From Serratia silvae (lineage in GTDB: Bacteria > Pseudomonadota > Gammaproteobacteria > Enterobacterales > Enterobacteriaceae): DNA of 64,000 nucleotides. Every line of letters starts with the position of its first letter. Position 1 is the first letter of the stretch. The stretch spans positions 101,039 through 165,038 of the forward strand of contig NZ_JAGQDC010000012.1 of NCBI RefSeq assembly GCF_023282985.1. The letters run 5' to 3'. The translations under genes were made by a program, and so were the position numbers. Shown in pieces: positions 10,323-20,397 of the stretch. The notes under the pieces were generated by a model. The model did not search any database. It was given only the letters and a program-made list of their open reading frames with translations, and was not told the DNA's origin.

Positions 10323-10806
10323 CTAACCTCTATAAACAACTCTGGGTCTTTTAAGTACTTGGGCCCCTCTTTTCTTACATTCCCTGGCATCTTTGATATA
10401 GAGCGTCTCCCCATATATACTTTTTTTTCCAACAGATACCATAACCATGTTGATCCAATGCGGTGGTAAAATGCCAATTAAATAGAGTCGCAACAATCAT
10501 ACCAAGCATGGTGATTCGACAAGACCATATCGTTATCATTTTAAATCTAATGAAATTCTTATCACCAGTAAAAAAAGCATACCCTCCTATAATGATAAGC
10601 AAGACACTGACTGGCCACGCAGAGATAATATAAGTACCGAGTCTATTGAACGACACGACCGAGGGAAAACTAAAGCTAACCATGTAGTTACCTACCAGCG
10701 GGAAAACCAATAGAATACCCATAACACCGATGAACAAAACTAATAATGCACTTAGTCTTTCTTGCATTGTGGTATTTATCGTATCTTTCCTTTGTGATTT
10801 TTTCAT
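10323..10806 (-). pseudogene. DUF1240-type immunity paralogue, frameshifted at an A8 tract
   Basis: Four-helix membrane protein homologous to the next gene (10945-11424); both share NWHFTT-LDQHGYG-CWK. As read, the frame stops at 10375 after 143 residues, and its tail GDALYQRCQGM does not match the paralogue. Counting seven instead of eight A in the coding-strand tract (T8 at 10421-10428) restores CWKKSIYGETLYIKDARECKKRG. That matches the paralogue's CWKRSLYSETLYIKDAEECKKRG, and the frame continues to a TAG at 10323-10325, giving 160 residues against 159. The start lacks a clear ribosome site. It could be a decayed immunity gene, a phase-variable one, a slippage-translated one or a sequencing error. 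Confidence 0.75.
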
Positions 10807-10944
10807 ATTTTATTATAAATCAATTAATTATTGATTACTTATCAACCACAGTTTTTTCATCACCCACTATGACCTAAGAGACAAAAAATCTATTTTATGC
10901 CTATGATCAAGACCCTACTACCACCTGCACAATTTGCATATTTT

Positions 10945-11424
10945 TTAGTAAGCTGATCTTGGTTTTCTAAGCACCTCTGTACCTCTTTTTTTACATTCCT
11001 CGGCGTCTTTGATATACAATGTCTCTGAATACAAACTTCTTTTCCAACATGTGCCATAGCCATGCTGATCAAGCACAGTGGTAAAATGCCAATTAAATAT
11101 AAAGGCGACAACAATCAAAAAAACAGTAATCCGCAAAGAGTATATAAGTATAGACTTGAATTTAGCTAGATAATTCCTGCCGGTAATAGACAGGTGAAGA
11201 AACATAATAAAATATACGGTACTTGTTGGGGTAATTGCCAAAATAAAAGTTTCTAATCTGTTAAATGAAATAATATCAGGATAGGTAAAGCTGATGATAT
11301 AGTTACTAATAATACTTGGTGCAAAAACACACCCTAAAGAAAAAATTCCGGCAGCCAGAAAAGAACTTAAACGCTCTTTTATTGAAACTGTCCCGCCAAC
11401 TTTGATTACTGATTTATTTTTCAT
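10945..11424 (-). CDS. DUF1240-type membrane protein, probable immunity to the adjacent effector
   Basis: A 159-residue integral membrane protein with about four hydrophobic helices (about 20-45, 48-65, 70-95, 100-125) and a hydrophilic cysteine-containing C-terminal tail. Its start codon overlaps the stop of the upstream effector gene as ATGA, the coupling expected of a toxin-immunity pair. A frameshifted paralogue follows 138 bases downstream. DUF1240 proteins have no defined biochemistry that I can cite. The immunity role is inferred from the coupling, from membrane location matching a membrane-active effector, and from the hcp neighbour. Confidence 0.7.
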   Translation of the reverse strand: MKNKSVIKVGGTVSIKERLSSFLAAGIFSLGCVFAPSIISNYIISFTYPDIISFNRLETFILAITPTSTVYFIMFLHLSITGRNYLAKFKSILIYSLRITVFLIVVAFIFNWHFTTVLDQHGYGTCWKRSLYSETLYIKDAEECKKRGTEVLRKPRSAY

Positions 11425-12296
11425 AGTTTATTGTACAAAAGTTGGCTATTTGTGCCCAACACACTTGAAACTCGTGGTGTCTGCGCTTCCATTTCAGTTA
11501 TTTTCTCTATGACTTTATTAGTGATCCCATATTCCCGATCTAAATACTCCAACCCCATCGTAAAAAGAAATGCTACAATGGCGACACCAATAATAGCCCC
11601 ACCTAAGGTAACAGCTGCCCCCATTAACAACGCGGACGATGTTGCTCTCATGATAATAGTAACAACGACAGCTTTAGCAATATCACTAGTTACATTTCCT
11701 AAAAAGCTAGCCGCAGTGCTTTCATCCTTTAGTATAAACTCCAGGCTACGATAGGCCAAGGAGACATATATACTCCATTTCATGCCCTGCACAGCAGTAT
11801 GATTGAGCCCTTTTACCCCGACCCCAATTTGCACAACCTGCATATTATTTAACGAATAACGCGTTCCATTTAAAATCCGTCTAATACCTGGGTAGCCGGT
11901 GATCTTGATTAACTTCTCACCGTTTCTTCCGACATAAATGATGGCGGCTATCCCAAAGCCCCCCAACTTCCTGACCAGATCCGCCGCAGAATAAAAATCC
12001 TTCGCGTTGCCGCTATAGGTGGCAGTATATCCCAGATAGTCCAGGCCTTCATCACGCGTGATATTTAGAAAACCCTCATCATGCTGCCGATCGCCTCGGC
12101 CAAACTCACCAAAACACTCCAGAACATCATAGGCTTCTTCTTTGGTAAGCAGCATGATGTGGCGCTGTTCGGCATTCATGCAGGCCTGGAATTTTTCTTC
12201 CGCAATTCGTCGGGCATAGGCGCCATGATCGGGTGGTGTGGGAAAGAGAGTGGAATTATTTCCCGTGAGATAGTTGGGGTATATTCTGTCTTTCAT
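11421..12296 (-). CDS. Putative membrane-active T6SS effector
   Basis: A 291-residue protein that I cannot place in a named family. The first about 120 residues are soluble. A conserved-looking block GRNGEKLIKITGYPGIRRILNG follows at about 125-145. The C-terminal third is strongly hydrophobic with alanine- and glycine-rich helices (about 205-265), then a charged tail. This resembles pore-forming effectors. I start at the ATG preceded by GGAGG with 6 bases of spacing; the frame continues 15 codons upstream to a weaker ATG. It overlaps the DUF1240 gene by 4 bases and lies tail-to-tail with an orphan hcp. Those facts, not homology, support the effector call. A pore former related to the Ssp6 type is one possibility. 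Confidence 0.6.
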   Translation of the reverse strand: MKDRIYPNYLTGNNSTLFPTPPDHGAYARRIAEEKFQACMNAEQRHIMLLTKEEAYDVLECFGEFGRGDRQHDEGFLNITRDEGLDYLGYTATYSGNAKDFYSAADLVRKLGGFGIAAIIYVGRNGEKLIKITGYPGIRRILNGTRYSLNNMQVVQIGVGVKGLNHTAVQGMKWSIYVSLAYRSLEFILKDESTAASFLGNVTSDIAKAVVVTIIMRATSSALLMGAAVTLGGAIIGVAIVAFLFTMGLEYLDREYGITNKVIEKITEMEAQTPRVSSVLGTNSQLLYNKL

Positions 12297-12598
12297 CTCG
12301 GCCTCCGGTTGCCTTATAAGAAAGTATTTCCATTTACTCATCCACTAATATAATTGAAATTCGGCATTGTATAAAGAACAATCAAGGCAATTTCCTCATA
12401 GCTATCACCTATTCTTGACTATACCGGCGTAGATCCCTCCAGGCTGCAACGCTTTTCGCTTTTTACCAGCAAGGCGGTTTATACTTGGTAGCTTAAATTC
12501 GTTGATCTACGAGTTTGCAGTAAACACGCAGAACTCTTTTGCATTTAATGAGTTGATTTTATTGAAAATAACTCGAAAATCAGGAAACACAAAACGCC
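12297..12598. other. Intergenic region between the effector operon and rlmJ
   Basis: About 300 bp with no gene; it should hold the effector-operon promoter (minus) and the rlmJ promoter (plus). TTGACTATA occurs near 12415. Composition shifts from AT-rich back towards the genome average here, marking the right edge of the hcp island. Confidence 0.4.
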
Positions 12599-13441
12599 AT
12601 GTTAAGTTACCGCCACAGTTTTCACGCCGGCAACCACGCCGACGTGCTCAAGCACACCGTTCAGAGCCTGATTATTGAGGCGCTGAAAGAGAAAGATAAG
12701 CCGCTGCTGTACCTGGATACCCACTCCGGTGCCGGGCGCTATCAGCTGAGCGGTGAGCATGCCGAGCGCACTGGGGAATACCTGGAAGGCATCGGCCTGC
12801 TGTGGCAACGTGACGACCTGCCGGAAGAGCTGGCGGCCTACATGAGCGTGGTGCAAAACTTCAACCGTTCCGGCACCCTGCGTTACTACCCAGGCTCACC
12901 GCTGATCGCCCGCCAGTTGCTGCGCCCGCAGGATAAAATCCATCTGACAGAGCTGCACCCAAGTGATTTCCCGCTGCTGCGTAACGAATTTCAGAAAGAC
13001 GAGCGCACTAAAGTGCAGCGTGCCGATGGTTACCAGCAGTTAAAATCCCAGTTACCACCTCCGTCCCGCCGTGGCCTGATCCTGATGGACCCGCCGTATG
13101 AGATGAAAACCGATTATCAAGACGTGGTGAAAGGCATTCAGGAAGGCTACAAGCGTTTTGCTACCGGCACCTATGCCCTGTGGTATCCCGTGGTGATGCG
13201 CCAGCAGATCAAACGCATGCTCAAAGAGCTGGAAGCAACCGGCATACGCCGTATCCTGCAAATCGAACTGGCGGTGAAGCCCGACAGCGATCAACGCGGG
13301 ATGACGGCTTCAGGCATGATCGTGATTAACCCACCTTGGAAGCTGGAACAGCAGATGAACAACGTGCTGCCGTGGCTGCACAAGGTTCTGGTGCCGTCCG
13401 GTATCGGTCACCACCTGGTGAACTGGGTCGTACCAGAATAA
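12599..13441 (+). CDS. rlmJ: 23S rRNA (adenine2030-N6)-methyltransferase RlmJ
   Basis: SAM-dependent enzyme that methylates A2030 of 23S rRNA. The 280-residue protein starts MLSYRHSFHAGNHADVLKH and carries the N6-adenine methyltransferase motif DPPY (residue 164 onward, in LILMDPPYEMKTDYQDV). The start ATG follows a CAGGAAA ribosome-binding stretch. In E. coli the gene lies directly before gor. Here the gat cluster separates the two. Confidence 0.95.
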   Translation: MLSYRHSFHAGNHADVLKHTVQSLIIEALKEKDKPLLYLDTHSGAGRYQLSGEHAERTGEYLEGIGLLWQRDDLPEELAAYMSVVQNFNRSGTLRYYPGSPLIARQLLRPQDKIHLTELHPSDFPLLRNEFQKDERTKVQRADGYQQLKSQLPPPSRRGLILMDPPYEMKTDYQDVVKGIQEGYKRFATGTYALWYPVVMRQQIKRMLKELEATGIRRILQIELAVKPDSDQRGMTASGMIVINPPWKLEQQMNNVLPWLHKVLVPSGIGHHLVNWVVPE

Positions 13442-13573
13442 GTTCGATGATGGTCGCCTGCCTGGGCGGCCATCCGTTTTTCCCTTCGCTATCCCCCCTG
13501 CTTGATCCTCATTTTGCCTCGATCTTTTGCCGATCCTCATCACAACCGCAAAATAACTGTTTGCTTATTTTAA

Positions 13574-14488
<915 letters not shown>

Positions 14489-14805
14489 CGTACGCCAACA
14501 CGGTGATTGCCCCTCACCCTAGCCCTGCGGGAGAGGGTTGGGGTGAGGGGCCAACCTATCTCCCGCGGCAAAATAACCGCTTTCACTTTATTGCGTATGT
14601 CGATTCCTCTTTTTACCAAACATCCATAATCAACTGATTTTAAATAACTAAACTCCAGTCATTTGTTAACTTGCCCCGTCACACTGAAAGCACCGGCACG
14701 GAAAAATAGCGGTAAAGTTTTCGATCTTGATCACGAATAATAGAAAAGTGCATTGCTAACCTTTCGAAACATTACGATTATATTCGTAAGAAAACGGAGG
14801 GTAGA
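14489..14805 (+). promoter_or_regulatory. gatY-gatZ spacer with long hairpin and candidate second operator
   Basis: No gene. A long near-perfect hairpin spans 14510-14550 (arms CCCCTCACCC and GGGTGAGGGG, extended inward by CCCT/AGGG), a REP-like intergenic repeat that could attenuate read-through or protect the gatY message. Downstream lie TTTCGAT (14719-14725) followed by CTTGATCACGAA, and CTTTCGAAA (14761-14769). These suggest a separate GatR-controlled promoter for gatZABCD. Confidence 0.5.
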
Positions 14806-16107
14806 ATGAAAAATATAATCGCACGACATAAAGCAGGGGAGCCGATCGGGATCTGCTCTGTCTGTTCGGCACACCCATTAGTGATTGAAGCCGCATTACG
14901 CCTGGATCTGCACAGCGATAGTCAGGTGCTGATCGAGGCCACATCCAACCAGGTTAATCAGTTTGGCGGTTACACCGGCATGAAACCGGCGGATTTCCGG
15001 CAGTTTGTCTGCGATATTGCGGCAACCGTCGGCTTTCCGCTCTCCCGGCTGCTGTTAGGGGGTGACCATCTAGGCCCTAACTGCTGGCAAAATGAACCCG
15101 CCGCCAGCGCGATGGCGAAAGCGGAAGTGTTGATCGCCGACTACGTCACCGCCGGATTCAGTAAGATCCATCTGGATACGTCCATGTCCTGCGCCGACGA
15201 TCCGATCCCGTTAGATCCCCACGTGGTGGCAGAACGTGCCGCTCGCCTGTGCCAGATCGCCGAACGGGCCGCCACCCCAGAGCAAAAACAACAGCTGACC
15301 TATGTGATTGGAACCGAGGTGCCGGTGCCTGGTGGGGAATCCTCCGCCATCGGTAGCGTGCATATTACTCATGCAGTGGATGCCGCCGCCACACTGGAAA
15401 CTCACGATCAGGCGTTCCGCAAGGCAGGATTGGCAGAGGCGATCCCCAGGATCATCGCTGTGGTGGTGCAGCCAGGGGTGGAGTTCGACCACTCACAGGT
15501 GATCGCTTACCAACCACAGCTGGCCCGCGAGCTCTCCCAGTTTATTACCACCACGCCGCTGGTCTATGAGGCGCACTCTACCGATTATCAAACGCGTGAA
15601 GCCTATCAGCAGCTGGTGCGCGATCACTTCGCCATTCTCAAGGTTGGCCCGGCCCTGACGTTCGCCCTACGCGAAGCGGTGTTTGCCCTAGCCAATATCG
15701 AACAAGCCCTGATTGCCCCGGAAAAACGCAGCCAGATCCTGGCGGTGATTGACGCGGTGATGCTCGACGAACCGGATTACTGGAAAAAATATTACCACCC
15801 GACGTTCAGCCGCTCGCTGATCGACCTGCATTTCAGCCTGTCGGACCGTATCCGTTACTACTGGCCTCACCCACGTATCGTCCAGAGTATGACTACGCTG
15901 CTCAATAACCTCGACCAGCAAGAGATCCCCGCAGGCCTGCTGAGCCAATACTTCCCGCTGCAATATCAGCGCGTGATGGAACGCAAGCTGGCGAAACAGC
16001 CCCACGCACTGATGATCGACAAAATCCAGGATGTGCTGCGCGCTTATCGCTTCGGCTGTGCCCCCGCAGATCAAGCCAAAAACGCCGAGGAGATGGCCCA
16101 TGCATAA
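14806..16107 (+). CDS. gatZ: Tagatose-1,6-bisphosphate aldolase, stabilising subunit GatZ
   Basis: GatZ/KbaZ-family protein of 433 residues that is needed for full activity and stability of the GatY aldolase. Characteristic stretches are [16 protein letters not shown] (about 17-32), [19 protein letters not shown] (about 45-63), [14 protein letters not shown] (about 84-97) and [17 protein letters not shown]. The ATG follows CGGAGGG. The last codons overlap the start of gatA by 8 bases, so gatZ and gatA are translationally linked. Confidence 0.94.
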   Translation: MKNIIARHKAGEPIGICSVCSAHPLVIEAALRLDLHSDSQVLIEATSNQVNQFGGYTGMKPADFRQFVCDIAATVGFPLSRLLLGGDHLGPNCWQNEPAASAMAKAEVLIADYVTAGFSKIHLDTSMSCADDPIPLDPHVVAERAARLCQIAERAATPEQKQQLTYVIGTEVPVPGGESSAIGSVHITHAVDAAATLETHDQAFRKAGLAEAIPRIIAVVVQPGVEFDHSQVIAYQPQLARELSQFITTTPLVYEAHSTDYQTREAYQQLVRDHFAILKVGPALTFALREAVFALANIEQALIAPEKRSQILAVIDAVMLDEPDYWKKYYHPTFSRSLIDLHFSLSDRIRYYWPHPRIVQSMTTLLNNLDQQEIPAGLLSQYFPLQYQRVMERKLAKQPHALMIDKIQDVLRAYRFGCAPADQAKNAEEMAHA

Positions 16108-16582
16108 CAGCCAACTGTTCGTTCGCACTGGCATCAGCTTTGCCGACGCGCAGCAGGCGCTGGAGCACATTGGCGTCACCATGCTCAACGCCGGGATCGT
16201 TCACAGCAGCTACCCGCAGGCGTTGCTGGCGCGTGAGAGTGCTTATCCCACTGGCATCGCCCTTGAGCAGCACGCGGTCGCCATCCCCCATTGTGAAGCG
16301 GAGCATGCACGTGCCCCGGCTATTTATCTTATCCGTCCTGACCAGGCCGTGCCCTTCGCTCAGGCGGATGAGGACGGCACGATCGACGTTGCGCTGATTA
16401 TCGCGCTGATCGTCACCGACCCGGCCGCGCAGTTAGTTTTACTGCGCACGCTGTTTGGCCAGTTGCAGCACCCCGAGTTTATCACTGCGCTACTGACCGC
16501 CCCCGAGGACCAATTGGGCGAAATTTTTGCCCAGCGGGTTTTCACTTCGCCCTCCCGACCACAACAAAAAAACAGAATATGA
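16100..16582 (+). CDS. gatA: PTS galactitol-specific EIIA component
   Basis: Cytoplasmic phosphocarrier of the galactitol phosphotransferase system, passing phosphate from HPr to GatB. The 160-residue protein belongs to the fructose/mannitol EIIA fold, with the phospho-acceptor histidine in [12 protein letters not shown] (His64). I start at the ATG inside the end of gatZ, which gives the family-typical N-terminus; the frame runs 23 codons further upstream through gatZ. It is followed by gatB after a 12-bp gap with an AAGGAG site. Confidence 0.93.
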   Translation: MHNSQLFVRTGISFADAQQALEHIGVTMLNAGIVHSSYPQALLARESAYPTGIALEQHAVAIPHCEAEHARAPAIYLIRPDQAVPFAQADEDGTIDVALIIALIVTDPAAQLVLLRTLFGQLQHPEFITALLTAPEDQLGEIFAQRVFTSPSRPQQKNRI

Positions 16583-16594
16583 AGGAGCCACATT

Positions 16595-16879
16595 GTGAAA
16601 CGTAAAATTATCGTTGCCTGCGGCGGTGCCGTTGCCACCTCGACCATGGCCGCAGAGGAGATCAAAGAGCTGTGCGCGGAGCACAATATCGAGCTGGATT
16701 TGGTGCAGTGCCGCGTGACCGAGATTGAAACCTATATGGACGATGCCGACCTGATCTGCACCACCGCCCGCGTCGACCGGCAGTTTGGCGATATCCCGTT
16801 GGTTCACGGCATGCCGTTTATTTCCGGCGTCGGCATCGATGCACTGAAACAAAAAATACTGACCATTCTGACGGAGTAG
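16595..16879 (+). CDS. gatB: PTS galactitol-specific EIIB component
   Basis: A 94-residue phosphotransferase subunit that carries phosphate on a cysteine. The active Cys9 sits in the P-loop [20 protein letters not shown]. It receives phosphate from GatA and gives it to galactitol during entry through GatC. Translation starts at GTG, 6 bases after an AAGGAG site, and the stop is 3 bases before gatC. Confidence 0.95.
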   Translation: MKRKIIVACGGAVATSTMAAEEIKELCAEHNIELDLVQCRVTEIETYMDDADLICTTARVDRQFGDIPLVHGMPFISGVGIDALKQKILTILTE

Positions 16880-16882
16880 CCC

Positions 16883-18256
16883 ATGTTTACCGACATCATG
16901 CGTTACATCCTCGATCTCGGCCCTACGGTGATGCTGCCCATCGTGATCATCATCTTCTCGCTGATTTTAGGGATGAAATTAGGGGATTCATTTAAATCCG
17001 GCATTCATATCGGCATCGGCTTCGTTGGGATCGGTCTGGTTATCGGCCTGATGCTGGACTCGATCGGCCCGGCGGCGAAATCGATGGCCGAACAGTTCCA
17101 GATCAACCTGCACGTGGTGGATATCGGCTGGCCAGGCTCGTCACCGATGACCTGGGCCTCACAGATTGCCCTGATCGCCATTCCGGTAGCGATTGCGGTC
17201 AACATCGTGATGCTGCTGACGCGTATGACCCGCGTGGTTAACGTGGATATCTGGAACATCTGGCACATGACTTTTACCGGCGCCATGGTGCACCTGGCCA
17301 CCGGTTCATACTGGCTGGGTATGCTGGGCGTGGTGGTACATGCCGCCTTCGTCTACAAACTGGGGGATTGGTTCGCCAAAGACACCCGCGACTTCTTCGG
17401 GCTGGAAGGGATTGCCATTCCGCACGGCACCTCCGCCTATATGGGGCCAATCGCCGTACTGGTGGACACCATTATCGAGAAGATCCCCGGCCTGAACCGC
17501 ATTCACTTCAGCGCAGACGACGTACAGAAACGCTTTGGCCCGTTCGGCGAACCGGTGACCGTCGGCTTTGTGATGGGGCTGATTATCGGTGCGCTGGCCG
17601 GTTATGATCTGAAGGGCATTCTGCAACTGGCGGTGAAAACCGCTGCGGTAATGCTGTTGATGCCACGGGTGATCAAACCGATCATGGATGGCCTGACACC
17701 CATCGCCAAACACGCCCGTAAGCGCCTGCAAGCACGCTTTGGTGGCCAGGAGTTCCTTATCGGCCTCGACCCGGCGCTACTGCTGGGCCATACCGCCGTG
17801 GTCTCCGCCAGCCTGATCTTTATCCCACTGACCATTCTGATCGCCGTGATTGTCCCTGGTAACCAGGTGCTGCCGTTTGGCGATCTGGCAACCATCGGCT
17901 TCTTTGTGGCCCTCGCCGTCGCGGTACATCAGGGCAACCTGTTCCGCACGCTGATCTCGGGTTTTATCATCATGAGCATCACGTTGTGGATCGCCACCCA
18001 AACCATCGGGCTGCATACCCAACTGGCTGCCAATGCCGGGGCGCTGAAAGCCGGCGGCGTGGTGGCCTCGATGGACCAAGGTGGCTCACCGATCACCTAC
18101 CTGTTGATCCAACTGCTCACCTGGCAAAACGTGGTAGGTCTGGTGGTTATCGGCGTCATTTACGCCATCGGGGTGTTCCTCACCTGGCGCCGTGCCCGTC
18201 AATTTGCCCAGGCTGAAGCCTCCGCCAAACTACAAAACCTCAACGCCATGTCCTAA
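16883..18256 (+). CDS. gatC: PTS galactitol-specific EIIC permease
   Basis: Membrane channel of the galactitol PTS, which imports galactitol and releases galactitol 1-phosphate inside. The 457-residue protein is almost wholly hydrophobic with about ten helices and family motifs GLEGIAIPHGTSAYMGPIAV (about 173-192) and LLGHTAVVSASLIFIP. It follows gatB by 3 bases and precedes gatD by 51 bases within the operon. Confidence 0.95.
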   Translation: MFTDIMRYILDLGPTVMLPIVIIIFSLILGMKLGDSFKSGIHIGIGFVGIGLVIGLMLDSIGPAAKSMAEQFQINLHVVDIGWPGSSPMTWASQIALIAIPVAIAVNIVMLLTRMTRVVNVDIWNIWHMTFTGAMVHLATGSYWLGMLGVVVHAAFVYKLGDWFAKDTRDFFGLEGIAIPHGTSAYMGPIAVLVDTIIEKIPGLNRIHFSADDVQKRFGPFGEPVTVGFVMGLIIGALAGYDLKGILQLAVKTAAVMLLMPRVIKPIMDGLTPIAKHARKRLQARFGGQEFLIGLDPALLLGHTAVVSASLIFIPLTILIAVIVPGNQVLPFGDLATIGFFVALAVAVHQGNLFRTLISGFIIMSITLWIATQTIGLHTQLAANAGALKAGGVVASMDQGGSPITYLLIQLLTWQNVVGLVVIGVIYAIGVFLTWRRARQFAQAEASAKLQNLNAMS

Positions 18257-18307
18257 TCCTTCGGGGGAGCCCGCCTCCCCCAATCTATCTTCTACGGAGT
18301 TCAAGTT

Positions 18308-19357
18308 ATGCAATCAGTCGTGATCCACACGGAGGGAGAAGTGCGCGTTGAAGAACGCCCCGCTCCTGCCATTGAGGCCGCCGATGAGGTGTTGGTTCGG
18401 GTGGCGTATTCCGGGCTATGCGGTTCAGATATCCCCCGCATCTTCGCCAAAGGCGCGCATTTCTACCCGATTACCCTGGGGCATGAGTTCAGTGGCCGGG
18501 TCGTGGCCTGCGGCGATCGGGTTACCGATCTGCAACAGCATGACGCCGTGGCCTGTGTCCCTTTGCTGCCGTGCTTTAACTGCCCGGAATGCCAGCGCCA
18601 TTACTATTCGCTGTGCAAGCATTACCAGTTCGTCGGTTCACGCTGCCACGGTGGCAACGCCGAGTTTATCGTGGTCAAACGCGCCAATCTGGTGAAATTG
18701 CCTGCCAACGTCAGCTTGTTGCAGGGGGCGTTTATTGAGCCCATCACCGTCGGCCTACATGCCATTCAGTTGGCTGGGGGCTGCCAAGGCAAAGAGGTGA
18801 TCATCATTGGTGCCGGCACCATCGGCCAACTGGCGATCCAATGTGCCCGCGCGATGGGCGCACGCAGCGTCACGGCGATCGATCTCAATGACGACCGGCT
18901 CAAGCTGGCACGGCAGATCGGTGCAGAAAACGCGTTTAACAGCGCGGAGCTTAGCCCCTCCGAGATAGCCGAACGCTTGCAGGAAAAGCGCTTTGATCAG
19001 TTGATTCTGGAAACCGCTGGCACGCCACAAACGGTCGGGCTGGCGCTGGATATCGCTGGGCCACGGGCGCAAATCGCGCTGGTGGGGACGCTTCATAAGG
19101 ACCTGCATCTGTCTTACAGCACCTTTAGCCAGATCCTGCGTAAGGAGCTGACGCTGCTGGGCAGTTGGATGAACTATTCAGCCCCGTGGCCAGGAGAAGA
19201 ATGGCAGCAGGCCATGAAGCTGTTCCAATCGGCAGATCTGGCTCTGGAGCCGTTGATTGCCAGCATCGATCGCCCGCAGCAATACGCTGCCAGCGTTGCG
19301 GCCCTGGCCGGTAAGCCGATGCAGGGAAAAATCATGCTCAAGCTCGGCGAAGAGTGA
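18308..19357 (+). CDS. gatD: Galactitol-1-phosphate 5-dehydrogenase
   Basis: Zinc-dependent medium-chain dehydrogenase that oxidises galactitol 1-phosphate to tagatose 6-phosphate with NAD. The 349-residue protein has the catalytic zinc site SGLCGSDIPR and GHEFSGRV. The structural-zinc cysteines are in CFNCPECQRHYYSLC (about 95-110), and a Rossmann fold is in EVIIIGAGTIGQLAIQ (about 168). It is the last structural gene before a terminator. The 6-phosphofructokinase-type kinase needed to make tagatose bisphosphate is not in the window. Confidence 0.93.
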   Translation: MQSVVIHTEGEVRVEERPAPAIEAADEVLVRVAYSGLCGSDIPRIFAKGAHFYPITLGHEFSGRVVACGDRVTDLQQHDAVACVPLLPCFNCPECQRHYYSLCKHYQFVGSRCHGGNAEFIVVKRANLVKLPANVSLLQGAFIEPITVGLHAIQLAGGCQGKEVIIIGAGTIGQLAIQCARAMGARSVTAIDLNDDRLKLARQIGAENAFNSAELSPSEIAERLQEKRFDQLILETAGTPQTVGLALDIAGPRAQIALVGTLHKDLHLSYSTFSQILRKELTLLGSWMNYSAPWPGEEWQQAMKLFQSADLALEPLIASIDRPQQYAASVAALAGKPMQGKIMLKLGEE

Positions 19358-19366
19358 TATTTAGCC

Positions 19367-19396
19367 AATGGCTGCACGGGTGCAGCCATTATTTTG
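19367..19396 (+). terminator. Terminator after gatD
   Basis: Perfect ten-base-pair stem AATGGCTGCA / TGCAGCCATT with CGGG loop, followed by ATTTTG. It ends the gatZABCD transcript and separates it from gatR. Confidence 0.75.
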
Positions 19397-19441
19397 CCTC
19401 AAATCCCATCTCCTTGATCTTTATGCTCCCCTTTCATATCC

Positions 19442-19474
19442 CTTTCGCATAAAATAAAAGCAAAACATTTCGAT
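19442..19474 (+). promoter_or_regulatory. Candidate GatR auto-operator
   Basis: CTTTCGCAT (19442-19450) and ATTTCGAT (19467-19474) lie directly upstream of the gatR start and share the TTTCG core with sites before gatY and gatZ. This suggests autoregulation by GatR. Confidence 0.45.
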
Positions 19475-19482
19475 AGGTCAGG

Positions 19483-20274
19483 ATGATGAACTCTTTTGAA
19501 AGACGAAACAAAATTGTCGACTTGGTTCAGCAGAACGGCAGCATCTTGGTCAGCGATCTTTCGAATTCCTTCGGAATTTCTGAAGTTACCATCCGCGCTG
19601 ACCTGCGCCTGCTGGAAGAAAAAGGCCTGCTGATCCGCTTCCACGGCGGTGCTGCCAGGCCGGGCAGCCAGTTGGAGCAGGAGGCCGAGGCACCAAAAAC
19701 TACTGGTGAAGTCATCCTGGAGGAACGCTACCAGCTGGCTAAAGACCCGAAAAAGCGCATTGCCTTAAAAGCAGCAGCGATGGTCAACCCCGGCGATACG
19801 GTGATCCTGGACAGCGGCAGCACCACCATGCTGATCGCCGAAGAGCTGGTGAAGATGGGCAATATCACGGTGATCACCAATAACCTGCCCGCCGCCTTTG
19901 CGCTTTCCGACAATAAAGACATCACGCTGGTGCTGTGTGGTGGCACATTGCGCCATAAGACGCGTTCCATGCACGGCTCCATCGCAGAACTCTCCCTACA
20001 GGGCATTGCCGGTGACGTGATGTTCGTCGGGGCCGACGGGTTGGACGCCACCAATGGCATCACCACCTTTAATGAAGGCTACTCGATCAGCGGCGTGATG
20101 GCTCAGGCAGCCAAGCGCGTGGTCGCGGTGGTCGATTCCACCAAGTTCGGCCGCCGGGGGTTCAACCTGGTGCTGTCGATGAGCCAGATCGACATGATCA
20201 TTACCGATACCGGCATCAGCAGTGCCGATCGCCAAGCGCTCGATCGGGCAAAACCCGAACTGGTTATCGTGTAA
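19483..20274 (+). CDS. gatR: Galactitol utilisation repressor GatR (DeoR family)
   Basis: A 263-residue DeoR-family regulator. The N-terminal winged helix (RRNKIVDLVQQNGSILVSDL, then FGISEVTIRADLRLLEEKGL, about 4-50) binds DNA. The C-terminal sugar-phosphate sensor shows the family motifs DSGSTTMLIAEEL and GADGLDATNGITTFNEG. Two ATGs occur in tandem at 19483 and 19486. Position at the end of the gat cluster with its own upstream region marks it as the local repressor. It is intact, unlike gatR of E. coli K-12, which is disrupted by an insertion element. Confidence 0.9.
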   Translation: MMNSFERRNKIVDLVQQNGSILVSDLSNSFGISEVTIRADLRLLEEKGLLIRFHGGAARPGSQLEQEAEAPKTTGEVILEERYQLAKDPKKRIALKAAAMVNPGDTVILDSGSTTMLIAEELVKMGNITVITNNLPAAFALSDNKDITLVLCGGTLRHKTRSMHGSIAELSLQGIAGDVMFVGADGLDATNGITTFNEGYSISGVMAQAAKRVVAVVDSTKFGRRGFNLVLSMSQIDMIITDTGISSADRQALDRAKPELVIV

Positions 20275-20397
20275 ACTCAACCGGGCAGAGGATCAAGCCT
20301 CTGCCTATTACAGCCATCGACGCAATCTTTGCGACAACCCCCTATCAGGCGTTAAACTCTTACCCTTCTCGAATCACACAACTCATGGAAACCCCAG

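Noticed and set aside
10375..10806. Taking the 143-residue DUF1240 frame as an intact gene
   Set aside because: Its last residues diverge abruptly from the paralogue exactly at the A8 tract, while the +1 frame continues the homology to a proper stop.
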